This document shows, one piece after another, positions 5,822 to 7,551 of a stretch of DNA of 7,551 nucleotides. The position numbers were made by a program, and so were the translations under genes. This stretch comes from Thermoplasmata archaeon (GTDB lineage: Archaea; Thermoplasmatota; Thermoplasmata; UBA184): contig JASHUP010000163.1 of assembly GCA_030039915.1 (NCBI GenBank), forward strand, positions 1 through 7,551, given 5' to 3'. A model generated the notes under the pieces. It had not been told where the DNA came from, did not search any database, and saw only the letters and a program-made list of their open reading frames with translations. The stretch's first letter is position 1; every line of letters begins with the position of its first letter.

Positions 5822-6544
5822 CTACTTCGAAGGAGTGAGGGGGGACGCGCAGGCCGGACAGAACTTCGAGCCGGGCGGAGCGGTCGCTTGACAGGCGGGA
5901 CAAACGAGGCCCTTCCGAGGCGGTCGAGGAAGCCGGCGCAAGGTGACCGCGATCAGGTACACGCCGACCGTGAGCGCGATCAGCAGACCGAACACCACGA
6001 CCCCGGCGATCAGGGCATAGAACTCGATCGGCCCGAAGGCGGAGAGGTTGAATCCGGAATTGTTCCCGTTGGAGGACGAATGATTGTTCCCGTTACCGTT
6101 TCCACTGTTTCCGTTCACGCTGAACGATTGCGAGTTGGAGGTGTGGTTTCCCACGGCGTCCGTGACGGTGACGCTGACCGAGTACTGACCGGTTGACCCG
6201 AGGGAACATTGCCAGCTCGAGACGTTGCCCGGCGGAGTACAGCTGCCGGGGATGTTGTTCCAGGAGTAGGAGTAGGGGGGAGTTCCGCCCGAGACCGAGA
6301 CGCTGACGGTGAAGGGCGAGCCCTGGGTCGCGGGGTCCGGGCTCACGGTGAGACTCGAGATGGTGAGCGGCGGCGCAGCGCCCGGGGAATCCACGACCCC
6401 GACGAGGACCGAGAGGGGACGATGGGCCGGATTGCCCACGCTCCCCACTACGAACGCTGCGCCGAGGAGCAGTACGACGATGACGCCAACGCCGAGTTTC
6501 GACGCGATCCGCGCGTCGAAGCGACCCCAGAACATCGCTCCCAT
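5822..6544 (-). CDS. Membrane-anchored PKD-like domain protein with cytoplasmic zinc ribbon
   Basis: The 240-residue protein has a clear modular layout. A hydrophobic segment at 17-36 after a short basic start is a signal anchor or signal peptide. Residues 60-143 form one PKD/Ig-like beta-sandwich, with SVSVSGGTPPYSYSW at 81-95 and a repeating YSVSVTVTDAVGNHTS edge typical of PKD domains. Cys102 and Cys113 could form an external disulfide. A Gly/Asn/Ser linker covers 144-164. A strong membrane helix spans about 173-202 and is followed by the basic RRLPRPPRK stop-transfer stretch. A zinc ribbon ends the chain (Cys215, Cys218, Cys229, Cys232). The PKD domain would be outside and the ribbon inside. 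The ATG at 6544 is chosen because a TATTAAT element lies 28 nt upstream. No function is known; a surface adhesion or envelope-sensing role is inference. The adjacent divergent gene is a peptidase. Confidence 0.85.
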   Translation of the reverse strand: MGAMFWGRFDARIASKLGVGVIVVLLLGAAFVVGSVGNPAHRPLSVLVGVVDSPGAAPPLTISSLTVSPDPATQGSPFTVSVSVSGGTPPYSYSWNNIPGSCTPPGNVSSWQCSLGSTGQYSVSVTVTDAVGNHTSNSQSFSVNGNSGNGNGNNHSSSNGNNSGFNLSAFGPIEFYALIAGVVVFGLLIALTVGVYLIAVTLRRLPRPPRKGLVCPACQATAPPGSKFCPACASPLTPSK

Positions 6545-6567
6545 GCCGGATTTCTTGCGTGAGGAGG

Positions 6568-6577
6568 GTATTAATGG
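6568..6577 (-). promoter_or_regulatory. Putative TATA element of the PKD/zinc-ribbon membrane protein gene
   Basis: The minus strand reads CCATTAATAC, the best TATA-like match in the window. Its centre is about 28 nt upstream of the ATG at 6544, which supports that start over the ATG at 6535 and over the longer open frame that runs back to 6688. Confidence 0.65.
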
Positions 6578-6672
6578 CCCTCGGCGAGTGGAATTGACTC
6601 GGCTCTCCGCCGGGTGCGCGACCGCCGATGGTGCGCCCCCGTCCCCTCGGGATCGAGATCGGGACCCGCGGG

Positions 6673-6684
6673 AATCGATACAAT
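6673..6684 (+). promoter_or_regulatory. AT-rich stretch before the S53 peptidase gene
   Basis: AATCGATACAAT is the only AT-rich run directly upstream of the peptidase. Its centre lies about 16 nt from the ATG at 6695, too close for a standard TATA box serving that codon. If it is the TATA box, transcription would start near 6705 and translation at a later codon, for example the TTG at 6719, which has AGGAGG 5 nt before it. Confidence 0.25.
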
Positions 6685-6694
6685 CCATCGCGAT

Positions 6695-7551
6695 ATGGCG
6701 CTCACCCAGGAGGCGCCCTTGCGGATCGAAGGAAGTGAGCGAACACCGCTCCCGGGAGCCCGACGGGTTGGCGCGATCGAGCCGACCGAACGGGCCGTGG
6801 TCACACTCCTCGTGCGCCGACGCCCCGACGCTCCCCCCTTACCGGACGTAGCCGCGATGGGACACCTCCGGCCCCAGCAGCGGAGCTACCTGACCCGAGA
6901 GGAGTTCGCCCGGCGGCACGGGACCCACCCCGAGGACCTCGACCGGGTCGTGGCCTTCGCGGTCGCTCACGGCCTCACGGTCCGGCAGAGCGTCGCGGGG
7001 GCTCGCTCGGTTCAGCTCGAGGGCCCCGTTCTCGACCTCGCCCGGCTCTTCGGCGCGACGGTCGAGCGATGGAGCTCGGTGTCGGCCACGTACCGAGGTC
7101 GCAGCGGTCCGATCCGGCTTCCCGACGATCTTCGGGATGTGGTGGTGGGTGTCTTCGGATTGGACGACCGTCCCCAGGCGCGTCCGCACTTTCGACGTCA
7201 CAAGACTCCCTCCCCTTCGGACGTCGCCTACTCGCCGCCGACGGTGGCCGCCGCCTACGAATTTCCGGCGGGATTGGATGGTTCGGGGGAGACCATCGGA
7301 GTGCTCGAGTTCGGAGGTGGATTCTCGTCGTCGGACCTCTCGAGCTATTTTGCCGGAGTGGGCGTCCGCCCCCCCGCGGTGACCGTGGTCTCCGTGGACG
7401 GAGCGACGAATGCTCCCACCGGAGACCCCGACGGCCCGGACGGAGAGGTGGAACTGGATATCGAGGTCGCCGGCTCGATCGCTCCTGGGGCGAACCTGGT
7501 GATCTACTTCGCGCCGAACACCGACCAGGGGTTCATCGACGCGATGAATGC
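6695..7551 (+). CDS. Kumamolisin-like S53 (sedolisin) acid peptidase, N-terminal part (cut by window edge)
   Basis: The 285 visible residues cover the activation prodomain and the beginning of the catalytic domain of a sedolisin-family serine-carboxyl peptidase, endopeptidases active at acid pH. The prodomain runs from about 16 to 160, with LTREEFARRHG (66-76), the GPVLDLARLFGA segment (110-121) and VVVGVFGLDDRP (149-160). The catalytic domain opens near 178 with SPPTVAAAYEFPAGLDGSGETI. Glu251 and Asp255 in GEVELDIEVAG match the catalytic Glu78 and Asp82 of kumamolisin; the later Asp, the Ser and the calcium site lie past base 7551. Similarity to the Bacillus enzyme is very strong by memory, which suggests transfer from bacteria. 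No signal peptide is seen, as in kumamolisin itself. The start at 6695 is the first ATG; a TTG at 6719 preceded by AGGAGG is an alternative. Self-cleavage after the prodomain is expected from the family. Confidence 0.95.
   Translation, partial: MALTQEAPLRIEGSERTPLPGARRVGAIEPTERAVVTLLVRRRPDAPPLPDVAAMGHLRPQQRSYLTREEFARRHGTHPEDLDRVVAFAVAHGLTVRQSVAGARSVQLEGPVLDLARLFGATVERWSSVSATYRGRSGPIRLPDDLRDVVVGVFGLDDRPQARPHFRRHKTPSPSDVAYSPPTVAAAYEFPAGLDGSGETIGVLEFGGGFSSSDLSSYFAGVGVRPPAVTVVSVDGATNAPTGDPDGPDGEVELDIEVAGSIAPGANLVIYFAPNTDQGFIDAMN

Noticed and set aside
6060..6115. Low-complexity repeat coding for the Gly/Asn/Ser linker, considered as a tandem DNA repeat or CRISPR-like element
   Set aside because: The units are short, irregular and in frame inside the membrane-protein gene, so a flexible protein linker explains them.
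1..7551. A defence island or mobile element built around the HNH nuclease
   Set aside because: There is no transposase, integrase, methylase, Cas protein, toxin-antitoxin pair or direct-repeat boundary in the window, and the neighbours are metabolic genes.

Overview
The window looks like a piece of a GC-rich archaeal genome, most likely a Thermoplasmata-type lineage (inference). Coding regions are GC-rich with mostly G/C third positions. Four genes have a short AT-rich, TATA-like element centred about 25-30 nt upstream of the ATG and no clear Shine-Dalgarno site, which is how archaeal leaderless transcripts look. A class III aminotransferase with a cysteine-rich insert, of a type I recall from archaea, agrees with this. 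Taxonomy cannot be proved from the window.

Layout, left to right. Bases 1-447 (minus) hold the N-terminal part of a zinc-dependent medium-chain alcohol dehydrogenase; its start overlaps the stop of a class III aminotransferase (444-1835, minus) by 4 nt, so the two form an operon. A divergent promoter region (1836-1952) separates this operon from a 93-residue protein of unknown function (1953-2234, plus). That gene overlaps tail to tail with a fold-type I aminotransferase of the histidinol-phosphate aminotransferase type (2170-3231, minus). A second divergent promoter region (3232-3364) leads to an HNH nuclease with an extra zinc motif (3365-3850, plus), followed 5 nt later by an FNO-like NADP-binding reductase (3856-4503, plus). 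A threonine synthase-like enzyme (4523-5719, minus) converges on it. Upstream of that, on the same strand, lies a membrane protein with an outside PKD-like domain and a cytoplasmic zinc ribbon (5822-6544, minus). A third divergent promoter region (6545-6694) leads to the N-terminal part of a kumamolisin-like S53 acid peptidase (6695 to the right edge, plus).

The genes are mostly metabolic: two PLP aminotransferases, one PLP beta-family enzyme, two oxidoreductases and a peptidase. A theme of amino-acid acquisition and turnover is plausible (peptidase, aminotransferases, alcohol dehydrogenase for a semialdehyde or alcohol), but only the alcohol dehydrogenase-aminotransferase pair has direct evidence of coupling. 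I see no CRISPR array, transposase, integrase, tRNA, rRNA or clear defence system. The least ordinary items are the HNH protein, the PKD/zinc-ribbon membrane protein, the 93-residue orphan with its convergent overlap, and a perfect inverted repeat before the threonine synthase gene.
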